Of a stretch of DNA of 64,000 nucleotides, positions 49,725 through 61,700 are shown in pieces. Both the position numbers and the translations under genes were made by a program. The notes under the pieces are model-generated. The model did no database searches. It had not been told where the DNA came from and saw only the letters and a list, made by a program, of their open reading frames with translations. Numbering within the stretch: the first letter of the stretch is position 1; every line of letters begins with the position of its first letter. Source of the DNA: Taeniopygia guttata (Eukaryota > Chordata > Aves > Passeriformes > Estrildidae); the NCBI RefSeq assembly GCF_048771995.1, contig NC_133030.1:12106001-12170000 (forward strand), given 5' to 3'.

Positions 49725-51780
49725 CCTGCCTTGGTGTGGGGTCCCAGGGCAGGGGCAGCACCCCAGGGTGCTGAGATGGCAGAAGAGGCTGCGCCGGCTC
49801 TGTTCCGGTCTCGCCTCCGCCCCTCACGCCGGGGTTTGTCACCCAGGGTTTCCTTTGTGGGCTGTGTGCCTCACACGTGTGACTGGCACAGCTGGGGCAT
49901 AGGGGCTGGGGCTGTAGAGGAGAGAAACTGGCCGATGGGCTGCCCAAAGAGCTCCAGAAGCCAAGACATGGATGACCCAGGCCTTGTCCAGAAGACACTG
50001 GCCACTGGGATGGCTTCCCTGTGCTGTGTGGAAATGGATTAGTGGCAGCAGGATGGAGCAGTGCTGTCACATTCCAGCAGAACCTGGCCTTTGGGGGACA
50101 CTTCTGGAGCCTCATCATCGATTTCCAGGTAACAGCAAATCCCTTTTTGGCAGAGAAATCTCCTGGCACTGCTGGGAGCAGGCAGTGGATGTGGAAGCAG
50201 CTTTAAGGGACTGGGGGAATGTTAATGCCAGAGGTGGGTGCACATGGCTTGGCGTGTCCTTTGGGCTCTTGTTTGGGTGTTTGGAGGAGGCAGCACCTGG
50301 TAGGTGACCAACAACATCTCTGTCACCTTGGCCACCAGCCCTGCCAAAGTGTCACCAGGTCCTGGCTTGGCTCCTCTTTACTCCAGCCAGAAAAACCTTG
50401 GGAGCAAAGGTTAAGAGGCACAGATTCCATCCTCTCTGTGGGGAGGCACCAGCACTCACACGGGTCAGGCTGGCACTGCCTTGGTCCTGCTCCAGGGCAC
50501 TGCTGAGCCCCCACGGGTGGGATGGGCTGGAGCTGAGCCCCTCAAGCTGCCACCTCAGGGGTCAGGTCATTCCTGACACCATTTTGTCACCTGCTCACAG
50601 CAGGGACATCCAGCCCAGCCCTGCCAGAGGAAAAGGCCCCAGGGCCACCAACCCGCTGTGTCCAGGCCTGTTTCAGGCCAGGAATGTCGAGAGGCTCCAA
50701 AAGCCCAGAGGAGGCACTGCCGGTGTCACTGCTCAGGGCTGCTTGGCCATGAGATCCTTGTGTCAGGCACTTCCCTTTCTGCACTCAGCAGAACCATTCT
50801 GCCTGTGAAAGGTTTTGGGTTATTTTTAGCTTTCTTAGTGATTTAGTGATGTGGGAGCATGAGTGCCCACAAGCATCTGGAGATGGAACCTCTTTAAAGT
50901 TGTCCTTACACAAGCCAGAGGCCAAAGGCTGAGCTGTGCCCTGTCCTGAGCTCTGCTCCCTGTTCTAATGAGAATTAAATGACCCCAGCCTTGCCACAGT
51001 CATGACAGTGGCAGGGACAGGTTGGCATGGGGGTGACAAAAAGCAGGGGACAGGAGGAATCCCTGTGCGAGGATCCTGAAGTTTTCTTTAACTTTCAGGC
51101 AAGGACATTCTCCTCCTTCCCAGTGTTTGGGTCAGGGGAATGTGGTCCTCTATAGCGAGGGGGTTTATTAGCACACTCTCAGGAACTGTTGGACACACTT
51201 TTGTTTTCTAGGAACACACCAGAGCTCAGGACTTGAAATGCAGAAGCAGAAAGGATTTAAAATGCAGAAGAAGGAAGCAGCAGGCGCTCGGAGCCCTCTC
51301 ACCGGTGGGAACCAGTTCAGCAAACAGGATTTTCCAGCTGAACGCTGCGGGCTCTTTGAACCCCTGTGATTTTTGCTTTTTGTCTCCCGAGGGAGGATGA
51401 GGAGCACCTTGTTCTGGGGAAGTGTTACCCTTTGTTCTCCTGTCATAAAACGGTGGGGAAGATCAGCCAAAGCCTCTGCTCCAGAGCAAGCACACCCAGT
51501 CCTGTTCCCCGAGATCCTGGCCTGGTGTCACATCCCGCTGCAGCCAAGGCAAGGGAATACTGTGCCAGGATCAGTCCAGGTCCAGAAGCCCAGACACCGA
51601 GTAGGCTGGAGAGCAGGGAAGGGGACAGAGTGGCGACCGTGACAAAACCCGCCCCCGGGTGGCGTCGTCAGCGCCTGCGGGGGCGAAGTTTTAGGGGTTT
51701 CGTGTGGGTTTAACGTGTTAGTGCAGTTCCTGTGGGACAATCAGGCGGTGCTGGGGTTGTTTTGGGGAGGGGCTCAAGCC
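49725..51780. other. LPXN 5' flank / intergenic
   Basis: Upstream of the LPXN ATG, which is only 13 coding bases into its exon. Composition is ordinary, with no CpG island, consistent with a tissue-restricted LPXN promoter. I see no further gene; the open frames do not resemble known proteins. Confidence 0.5.
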
Positions 51781-51871
51781 GTGCAGACCACGGGGACGAG
51801 TCCCTCGGCACAGCCGCTCCCGGGGCTCTGCCCAGGGGCCGTTCGGGGCGGGGACACGGCCGGGCACGGGA

Positions 51872-51903
51872 ACTACAACTCCCGGCAGGCACCGCGCATG
51901 CGC
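51872..51903 (+). promoter_or_regulatory. ZNF143-like plus NRF1-like composite site
   Basis: ACTACAACTCCCGGCAGGC (51872-51890) closely follows the ZNF143/STAF motif, and GCGCATGCGC (51894-51903) is a perfect NRF1 palindrome three bases further on. A YY1-like GCCACCATTTTG follows near 51960. These are hallmarks of strong CpG promoters. The site lies about 0.8 kb upstream of the ZFP91 ATG. Confidence 0.75.
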
Positions 51904-52039
51904 GGCCGCGGGGCGGAAATGGGCGGGGCCAGAGCCGTGTGCCCCGCCCCCCTTGCGCCGGCCACCATTTTGTCACCGACTTTCACCCGCCGCCCGACGG
52001 GGCGTTTTTTTTTTTCTTAAAGGAGAAGCGGTAGCAAAA

Positions 52040-52720
52040 AGCGGCCCGGCCGCCAGGCCCCGCCGGTACTACGGGCGGCGCCGCAGCCCCGCGGCACGGA
52101 GCAGCCGCGTGGGGCGGGGCGGCGAACGTCTTCCCCTGCCAGGCCTCGCCCGAGGGGCAAAGGGGCCCGGGGGCAGGCGGAGGGGCGCAGGCAGCGGCGG
52201 CGGTAGGGAGCCCTGCGGTGACGGGGGCCGGGCGGCGGCCGCGCGGCGGCGGACGGGCGGTCCGGGCGGAGGGGCCTGCGGGGCGGCGGCCGCGGGCGCC
52301 GCGCTCGAGTGGGCGCCGAGCGGGGCCGGCCGGGGGGGGAGCGGGAGCGCGAGCGCAGCGGCCGTGGCCGCGCCTGCGCGAGAGGCGGCGCGAGTCCGGG
52401 GCGCGCGCGGGAGCGGCGCGCTGATTGGCCGCTCGGCTGTGGGGGGGCGGGCCCCGCCCCGCCCGGGCCGCCCATTGGCCAGGCGGCGCGCGAGCGGCGG
52501 GGAAAGGCGTGAGCGCGGCGGGCGGGGGTACTCGGGCCTAGGGGGCAGGGCCGGCGCCCGGGTCCCGCCCGCGGATTGGTGGTCGCGGGCAGGGGGCGGG
52601 GCGCAGGGGCCGCGCGTAAAGGCGGGCGGCGGGCGCTGATTGGCCGAGGGCGGCGGGGGCGGGCGTGCCCGGCCGAGGGTGGAGCGCGGCCGTCCCGGCC
52701 CCGCCGCCGCCGCCGCCCCG
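52040..52720 (+). promoter_or_regulatory. ZFP91: ZFP91 CpG-island promoter/5'UTR
   Basis: CpG density is extreme. Inverted CCAAT boxes (ATTGG) lie at 52424-52428, 52474-52478, 52575-52579 and 52639-52643. No TATA box is seen. Whether transcription starts here or at the 51.87-kb element cannot be decided from sequence. Confidence 0.65.
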
Positions 52721-55700
52721 ATGCCGGCGGGCACCGAACAGCCCGGGGGCGCCGCCGCCGAGCCGCCGCCCGCCCCGGGACCGCCGCCCGCCTCCGACAG
52801 GCCGCCGACTTCGGGCCGCCGCCGTCCGCCGCCGCCCGCCAACGATCAGGGGGAGGAGTCCGGCGGCAGCCGGGTGCTGAGGGGCGGCCGGGAGCGCGGC
52901 CGCGCCGCTTCGGCCGCGGGGGGAGCTGCCGCCGCCGCCGCGTCCCGCCGCCGTAAGGCCGAGTACCCCCGACGCCGGCGGAGCAGCCCCGGGGCGCGGC
53001 CCGCCGCCGAGCAGCCCGCCGCCGAGACGCCGCCCGCGGCCAGGAAGGCCCCCCGGGCCGGGTGAGTCCCTGCAGCGCCGCGCTCCGCCCGCGCCTTCCG
53101 GGGGTCGCGCCGCGGGTGGGGGGATGCGGCGGCCTCTGCCCGATCCGCGCGAACCGACCCAGGCCCCGGGGCCTCCTCCGGCCGCGGGGTGCCCCGCACG
53201 GCCGCCCCTTTGTTCCGGCCGGGTTGGGCCGGCCCGCCGGTCCCTTCCCAGGAAGGGCAGTGTCCCGGGAATCGCCGGCCGCGCAGCACCGTCGGGCAGC
53301 GGCCGCTGTCCCGGTGCCCCGCGGCGCCAGCGCGGTCCGGCCCCCTCTGCCAAAGGTGTGGGTGAAGGAGGCGGTGGGATCTACCTTCCCGGGAGGAGAT
53401 GCTGCATTCCCTGCACCTTCGGGCCTAAGCAGGACACCGGAGCCTTTGGAAGTGCAGCTCCCCTGTGTTCTCCCCTGTTCTAAGCACAGAATCCCCTTGG
53501 GTCAGTCCTAAGTGTCCTTGGGCATGGCTGGGCCCTTGCTGCTGGGTATTCCTATAGTTCCCTTCAGCTTCCTGCGGCTGAAATAATCCTCCTTGGCATG
53601 AGGGGTTGAAAACAGTGACCCGATAGAGAGGCACCGAGACTTTGAGGAATTAGCGCTCGTCTCCACGTCATTCAGTTCCTTGTTGCTGCCCCCATCCCAT
53701 AGAGTCTGGCTCTTACAGTTGCTTTTGTGTTTTTTTCAGGTGCGCAGATAAAGTCGCTGGTAAAGGTAAGAGCTGAATTACCCTTGTTGTTGTGTTCCAT
53801 CTAGAAAGTCTGAGCTGTCTCATGAGTTAGCCCAATCCTCTTTTTGGATCTTCCTTTTAAAGAACGTTTTAGTGCTGTGTGATGTGCAGTTTCTTTCTGA
53901 GTCTCTCTCAAGACTGTGGAACTGTGATAAGCTGCTGCTGTTGGCATATGCCCAACCTGCAAAATCTTACTGTCCCAAAAAGCACTTGGGCTTTCCATGT
54001 CTGTTGGAACATGAGGCTGGGCTGCTCCATGATTTGACAGCTCGTGTTGCACAGCAGTCCCAAGTAGTTGGCAAATCCTGGCTTCAGTTCTGTTGTGTGC
54101 TCAGAAATACAGGAGTAGGTCCTTGAGAGACCTAGGAAAGTTGTCTGGAAATCAGAGTATTCAGATATGCACACTTGTTCTTTTCTAGCTTTAGTGGAAA
54201 TGGGTTTTTTTAGGCTGATGTCTTCAGGGCTGAAAGAGAAAATTATTTACAACTTGGGGTGTGAGTAGGGTCTGAACACAACAGCCCCAGCTGTGGGGAT
54301 CTGCGACCTGGAGCAGAACTGTTGTTTTCTAGTGCACACTGTGAACTTTGTGCACCTATTTAACAATTTATTATAAAAAAAAAAAAAAAAAACCAAACCA
54401 AAAAGCAAAAAAAAAAAAAAAAAAAACAAAAAACAACTTAGAGGGCTTTGCTCCTTACCCGGTGATGACTTCTGAAACAGGTCCAAGAAAAGGGCTTTGT
54501 GTAGTGTTGTTTTGATCTGGCACCAGAGAATTGTGGCAGACTGAAGCCCTGAGGAAAGGAGGTCACACACCTGTGCTGATGAATTCCCCTTTCTGCTGGA
54601 GCTGTCTGGGTTTGTTTGCCAGCAGTTGTGTCTCGGAGGCTGCTGTTACTCTGGTGTTTCGGTAACTCTTTTTCCTACTACAAGTGTTTATTCCATTTGG
54701 GTGTGGAAATCCATCACAGTTCCAGTTGGCAAGGTGTGTTTTTACACACAGAAGCAGAATTAACTGCTGTGTGTTGGGCCCAGATCTTGCTTATGTGTAT
54801 TTACCCCTCACTGTGTACAGGGTGGGCAGCGTAATGTCAGAGCTTCAGCCTTTTATGTCAAAAGGCCGAGTGGCTGAAATGTCTAAAAAAGTTTAGCTTC
54901 ATGTGTGTATAGAGTTAAGACTTGATTGGTTTTTGGTTTAAGGAGAAATATTTATTGGCAGTGGTAGAAAATGGGCAGAATATTCCCATTTTTACCCCAG
55001 GAAGTGATAGTTGTCAGATTGAAATTCCCAGGTTTGGGGGCTCTCTGCATTGAGCCATTTTAGCCTTTAACTTGGCCTCTGAGAGTTTCAGCTGTGCTTG
55101 AAGGTGAGAGTGGAAAAAGTGTTTGTTAAACTTCTGGGGCTCTTTTTTTTCCCTGATTAGATTTGCAGCCAAAATTATGGTAGGAATAGTTGTGTGGAAA
55201 TTGGCACTGGGAAGTGCTGACTTCTGGGCCAGAGGAAATCTGTGCCGGGGCGGGGGTTGTTTGTTTCTGGTTTGTTTTTTAGTCTACAGAAGCACAGAAG
55301 TGAGGAAGCTTCACTCCTGTGTCTTGGCTGCACGCTGGATGGAGCCCTTGTGCACCTTGTGCTGGTTGGAGAGGACCTGGAAACAGGCCCAGGAGTGTCT
55401 TCCTCCTCCTTCCTTCCTTGGACTGGTTGTGCAGGAGCACGACGTGCTTCTCCCTTCTCCTGTGGGGCTTTAGCAGAAGTTTTAGAAGGAGCCAGCCCAG
55501 TGTAAGCAAGCAGCAGCTTTCCTTGCACAACAGGTTTCTGGTAGCCAGGAGCCCCCTGTGAGCCTGGAAGGCACAATTCCATTTATCCTTTCCCCCTGGA
55601 TTGAGCTGGAATAAGGTACTAAGTGTTTCTGGTGAAGGTTTGGAATTCTGTACTTGTGTTCCCTGATATGGAATTGATTTTTTTTTTTTTTTTTGTAGTG

Positions 55701-58700
55701 CAGTATTAGCCTTTATTTTATTGCAGTGCCGCCTATTAGCCAGCTCCTAAATCCAGTTTGGAATATTCCTTGGAACAGCCATGGTACAAAGCCATGGGGA
55801 TCAGGCTTTTCCTGCATCCCCTTGGGAGTTCTGGCTGTGCAGGTCTGTCAGGGAGTTTAGAGGGAGATGAGAGCCAAAGGTGTGTGTGTTGTGTCACAGC
55901 CCGAGTGTGACTGTCACCACAGGGCCAGCTGCAGCATCAGCCTGTGCTCCCTGGCTATTCCCTGTTGCCTGCTTAGTCATGCAGTTGCAGGATTTCCCAA
56001 CGTGTGCCTGCAGGAATATTGGATGCAGAAGTAGAACGTTTAATCTCAGTTTACAAATGAATTTGTGTCGCTACAGTCGCTGTGTGGCAGAATTCACGTC
56101 TGGCTTCCCACATCGCTCTGTATCCTTGTGGGAATAATTTTCATTTTAGTCAGGAGAGTCACCTCCCTGGAAGCCCGTTCTCAAATCCAGGGGTTTTGCT
56201 AAGAAAACAGGTTTGGCAAATTTAAAAAAAAAGATGGAAAACTTTGAGACTCAGGAAGTAGCAAATGGGTTTATACAGAGAGGACTTGCATTATACCTAA
56301 GAGTTTTATTCTTAAGGCTTCATGCTCCTTTTGGGAGCACTGCTTTCCCTTAAGGCTTTGTCAGTGTTTGGAGAACATAATGTCATTACTTAAAACCAAA
56401 CCTTACAAAAATGCACTGAATTTAAGTAGCTGAGATTGCCCAAACACTCCAAGGATTTTCCTATGTCTCATCTGTACAGTTTCACAGTGCTCTGGTGAGG
56501 AAGAGCCCTTTGGATGGAGCTTTGCACTTGGATAGTTTCCCTGAGTTTCGTTTTTGTCCATGCCATTATAAAACCAGGTGTTTGGTGCCTTATCCACTGT
56601 GTGGTTGCTTCCTTAAATCTCAGATGTGTGCATATGTTGTGGTGCATTTATTTTTATAACAAATTTTTAACTTAGCAATTAATAGTTTATTTCTTTTTTT
56701 CACCTAATTGCACATGTGTGTTTCCTGAAATTGTCTGCAGGGTCGGTAAGAAGCTTCCAAATGCCTTACAAATCCAAGTTTGGCTCTGTTGAAAAGCAGA
56801 GCAGTGCCCAGAGTCCTGTCTTTTGGTCATCTAAACAAAGCCACAACTTCACTGCAAGTGTCCTTCCAGGTTTCCTTTTCTTGTCCCTTCTCCCAGGGAC
56901 TGGCATTCACTCACAATTTTTAATCTATTTTTGATGAAGGAAAAAGAGACAAAAATTTATTCCAAATCTCAGATTTCCCATATTTTGGGCAAGGGCTTGG
57001 TGATTGCTGATTCCAGCTGTTCCTGCAGCTGAACACTTGACAGACAGAAGTTTCCTGGTGCAGCCCTGACCCTTGGACAGGGACCAGGGACCATGCTGGG
57101 AGGGTCTAAAGTTAGGTTTTTCAGCTCATAGCTCTGTATCACTGTGAGTTCTGTGGCAAGATAAATACTTGATACATCTCCTAAGGATGCAGTTTGGGAG
57201 GTACTTGGGTATTCTCAGCATGTAAAAATGCCCTGAATCTGTTAGCCATGCTGAAGCAGAGGAAGTAGGGAGGAGAAATCCTGGGAAAAGGCTTATCAAA
57301 GACCTTCCCTTTAGAGGAGGGAAGCAGAGCTGCTGGGTGAGAGGTGTGCTCTGTCCAGGTGTGTTCTGAGGCAGGTCTGCTTCAGCTCTGCAAGCCTGAT
57401 TTTTAAAATTATAAGTATTATCAGCTGAATGCCTGATCTTCCAAGGGAATACAGCTCTTCCAGAGCAGCAGTGTGTGCTATCCCTGGCAACACGGTAGTG
57501 GCTGGGGGGGAATTTATAGAGGATGGTTTCAAGTGTCTTTGGGCTTGATTTAGCATTCAAAAATGAGATATTTGCCATGAGGACTGAGAACATGCAGCAG
57601 TCACCTTGAGATCTGCTAAAGAAAGCCAAGAAGGTACAGTTCACGCTCTGATAGTGAGGTTTATACGTGCAAGACAGCAGCTTGATGGTTTACAACACAG
57701 TGTGATGCCTCACATCCGGGATTCCAGTCAGGCTTTTCCAGCCAAATGTTGCTTATTCCCACCCTGTTAATCAAGGATCAGACAGTGAGTAATGCACAGC
57801 AAACTATGTGCTAGGAGGAAAAGGATCATTTGGTTCAGAAGGCTTGATGCAAAACTGGAGATTGCAGGCTGGGAGGAATCAGAGAGGTTGTGGATTGCTC
57901 ATCCCTGGAAGTCTCCAAGGCCATGTTGGACAGGGCTTGGAGCAGCCTGAGCTAGGGGAAGGTGTTGGTGCCCATGGCAGGGGTTGGAATAAGCTGAGAT
58001 TTAAGGTCCCTTCCAACCCAAACCATTCTGTGATCAGCTGTAACATTTCAAAGGGCACTGAGGCCATGAAGGCCCAGTGTCACAGTAAGCACCAAAAGGT
58101 GAGATCAAATGAACTGTACTCGGGAATTTTAGTTTTTAAGGAATTAACTTGCTCACAAGACATTTCATCCAGTTCTGTTATCTTGCCAAAGCATGTTTGG
58201 AGATCAGCCATGAGCCAAAGGAAACCACCTGTACAAGTTGTAAATAAGTGTGGAGACCTCAGGCTAACAGCATTTGTGATGCTTTTTGCTGTAGCACAGC
58301 ACCAGAAACATCTGGCTCAGATCCCTCAGGGATATTGCCAGGTGTACAGTTCCAATGAAGTATATGTTTGGGGGATTCTCTAAACATGGCTTTTCACATG
58401 GCCCAACTTTGAAGCTGGCCTTTCATAAAGCACTTGCTGAGCTTTATGAGTGTCTCTTTTGTTGTGCTTAGAGCCAGCAAATCATTGTCTTAGAAGCCTT
58501 TATCCAAGGGAAATACAAGTTGTTTTTAAATACTAGTCTTTCCTTAGAGGGAATGTGAGGAGAGTTTTAAGGGAAGGTCTGCTGAGGTGAGGGCCTGGGG
58601 AGTGTCCTGTCTCAGCATAGAGGGCTGAGCAGGTTCCCACAGCAGGCAGTGACGCCTTTGGTTTTAGCTTTTATATTTTTCAGATTCTCTGCTACCTGGT

Positions 58701-61700
58701 ATGTAACTCTGAAACTTCATATTAGGTGTAATAAGTTCTCTTCACAGAGTAGTTTGACAAAACAATCCCTTCCCAGCTAGAGAATCAAGACAACCATTAC
58801 CCAAAAAGCATAAACAACGGCAAAGAGACAGGGGCAGGCCAGGGGGGTGAGACTTCATGACCTGGACTGTAATTGGACAATTGAACCCAATATGTAGATG
58901 AACCAAAACTTTAAAAATGTAAAAACTCATGACCAGGAACCATTCTTGGATTCAACCTGGGTGTAGCCTTGCCAGGCTCTTGTGCTGCCCAATGTGTATC
59001 TTTTTAAGGCCTTTCAATAAACACCTATTTTGTCCATTTAGCTCTGCCTAGTCTCTGTTCCAGATCAGCCTTTCTAGGCATCAGCAGGGGCTGCTGTGCT
59101 TGAAGGTGTGATTTAATGACAGGATTTAGGCATTTTGTACTATGCTGAAAGAGACTGCAATGGCTTTTTCAGCTCCCAAAGAAGAGAAGGAGGAGGAGGA
59201 AGTGGCCGGCGTGCTCAGCCATGGCTCTCCCGTGGGCACGGCCCGGCCCAGCCGGAGCTGGCGCAGCAGCCGGACGGCGGCTGCTGCTCGCCAGCGCGAC
59301 TCCGAGAATTCCCGCGCCTCCAGATCGAAGGCTGGCTCCCTGCAGCTCATCTGCAAGTCAGAGCCCAACGCCGACCAGCTGGAGTACGGTACGTGCCATG
59401 GAAGGGCTGGGGACGGTCAGGGAGCCGGCTGTGGGTGTCACTCTGGGCGTGTGGCTGGTGCTGGCGTGGTGCTGCTTGTCACGGGTACCTTCTGCCACCA
59501 GCACTCCCGGCTCTGAATGTCGACGGAGGTACCGTGAGACAGATGAGCTCACTGCAGCGAACACACTTTGAAACCTAATGGTGAATTTTCCTTTCAGTGG
59601 TCACAGAAGAGCATCAGTCTCCAGATGGAGTCAGGTAGGACATGTTATTTTTTGGTGTTTGCTCCTATTCAGTGTCTCAAGATGGGCCCGAGTCACTTGA
59701 AAATGAATGCTTGTGCGAAATGATCCGTGGGACTGACAGTAGCTCTGTCTCCTTTGGCCCCTTGCCTTCGCAGTTCCAGTGTGCACAGGTGTCAGGAGAT
59801 ATTATGGAAATACGGATAGTAAGATTTGATCTGGGCATTCCACCTGGTAGCTTTGTTGCTGTGGGTGGGTGGGTTCAGGAGAGGACACAGCTCTGCCTGG
59901 CCTGTTTTGGTTTTTGCTGTGCTCCTTGGTCAGTGCAAGCAGTTACCTTTCCCCAGTCATGCTGGATGAGGAAGTACTGTGTAATAGTGCACAGATTTTC
60001 TTGCAGTAGTGGCCAAGCTGTTGCTGCCAAAGTCCTCTCTTCTCCTTTTCTCCCAGCAGTGATGATGATGAGGAGATGCTCATCAGTGAGGAAGAAGTTC
60101 CCTTCAAAGATGATCCCAGGGATGAGACCTACAAGCCCCACCTAGAGAAGTATATTGGATTATGTACTTACTGGGGGTTTAGACCAAAAAAATTTGGGCG
60201 TGTTACCTGAATTAGTTTAACATGCCCCAAAGCACCTGTGCTAGTTGATCTGGTGGAATGGTTCTAAACATTGCCTGCATTGGCCAGAACTGTTCTTCTC
60301 TCAGGGACTGAAGCCTTTAGAGCCTTGCTGGGTGCTTCCCTAAGCCTGGTTCTTACTTCTGCTTGAAAGTGGGACTTGAAGAATAGACCTGAACTTGGGT
60401 CCAGTTTTTGTTTAAATCTTTGTAAAAAGCAGGCAGTAGAAAGAGTATTGGAGTAATGTGTTGTATTTGTGTCTTTGTAGGGAAGCACCAAAGCAAAGGA
60501 GAAAAGCTAGCAAAGGGAAAGAAGAAAAAGAAAGGCAGAAAGAGATTAAAGTGGAAGTGAAAGAAGAGAATGAGTTTCAGGAGGATGAAGAGCCACCAAG
60601 GAAGTGAGTAAACTCTGCAGTTACACATGCCAGTGTGTGCTGTGTGTTTTGCATTCTTGCTGGTGTACAACAGTGTTTAATTGTTGTTGGCTCCCCCCAT
60701 CCCCCTCCTCCTCCTCCTCCTCTGGGCCTGAGAGCTGATGGGGCTGCACTGTTTATCCTGTGCCCTCAGGTCTTGCCTGTGTTCAGATACAAAAAAAATA
60801 AGAGTTTAGCTTAAGTGGAGGGGTTTTTCATCATCCTGTGGTTAGTCAGCCTCCCTGGGTGTGACCACACAGTGGGAAATACTTCAGGGTGTCCTTACAA
60901 TGGGTTCGTTGTGATGCCTCAAGTGGATCCTGAAAGCCAGTGGGAGAGGGCAGTATTCCTGCTGTGTGCTGGGGGCAGACACTAGGATGTCTTGTCACTG
61001 GAATACCTTGTGTGTGTGGTAAGTGTCCTTTTTGTACAGTTAGGACTTCACCAGAGGTCAGGAAAATCAGCTCTTTTCCCTTTGATTTCGAGAAGTATAA
61101 CAACAAACTTTTGCCACCCAGTCAGTTGCCAGTGGCCTGACACCTTCTGGTGTGTGCTGTCGCTGGAACTCATGGCTGAAGCATTCCTCCTGGCAACAGA
61201 GGGAGACTGGTTTATGTGACTGTGTCAAAGCCATTCTTTGGGATAATGTGAGGGGAAAAAAGGAAAAAGGAGCTGGTTTTGAACCTCAGCTCCTCTCTGA
61301 GTGGTTGGAACAGCCCGGGCTCCCTCTGCTGACCTGCTGCAGACTGGTGATGTAATTTCTCTTGCTGCTCCTGAGCTGCTGCTGATTCACAGTGGAGAGG
61401 AGTGAGGAGGCTGATATTTTGAGAACATTTTTGTCTGTTGGAGACTGCTTTCTGAGGCTTGAGGTTTTGTTTGAATCAGACACTACTTTTTGTGCGTAAT
61501 AAAACCTGTGGCTTTTCTGAGGGCTTGGCTTGAATGCTGAGTGTGTATGTTCAGCATGTTCCTGGCTTGCCATCAATACAGATGTCTCAGTAGAGTCTAG
61601 AAAATACTTCCATCGATCTGCTCCAAGTGTCTCTGCAGCAGTGGGATCAGGCAGGCAGAGCTGGGCAGAGCTGTGGCTTGGGAGGCTGCAGTTTACATGT

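Larger units (their letters stand above)
53766..59172 (+). other. ZFP91: ZFP91 intron 2 (5.4 kb)
   Basis: The longest ZFP91 intron in view, more AT-rich than the flanks and the only part with appreciable transposon content: an A-rich run (54375-54437), a CR1 tail (57871-58034) and an LTR-like fossil (58727-59083). No coding exon is seen. Confidence 0.75.

Noticed and set aside
52069-53353. Long minus-strand Pro/Arg-rich frames at the ZFP91 promoter
   Set aside because: CpG-island shadows; ZFP91 exon 1 on the plus strand explains the coding signal.
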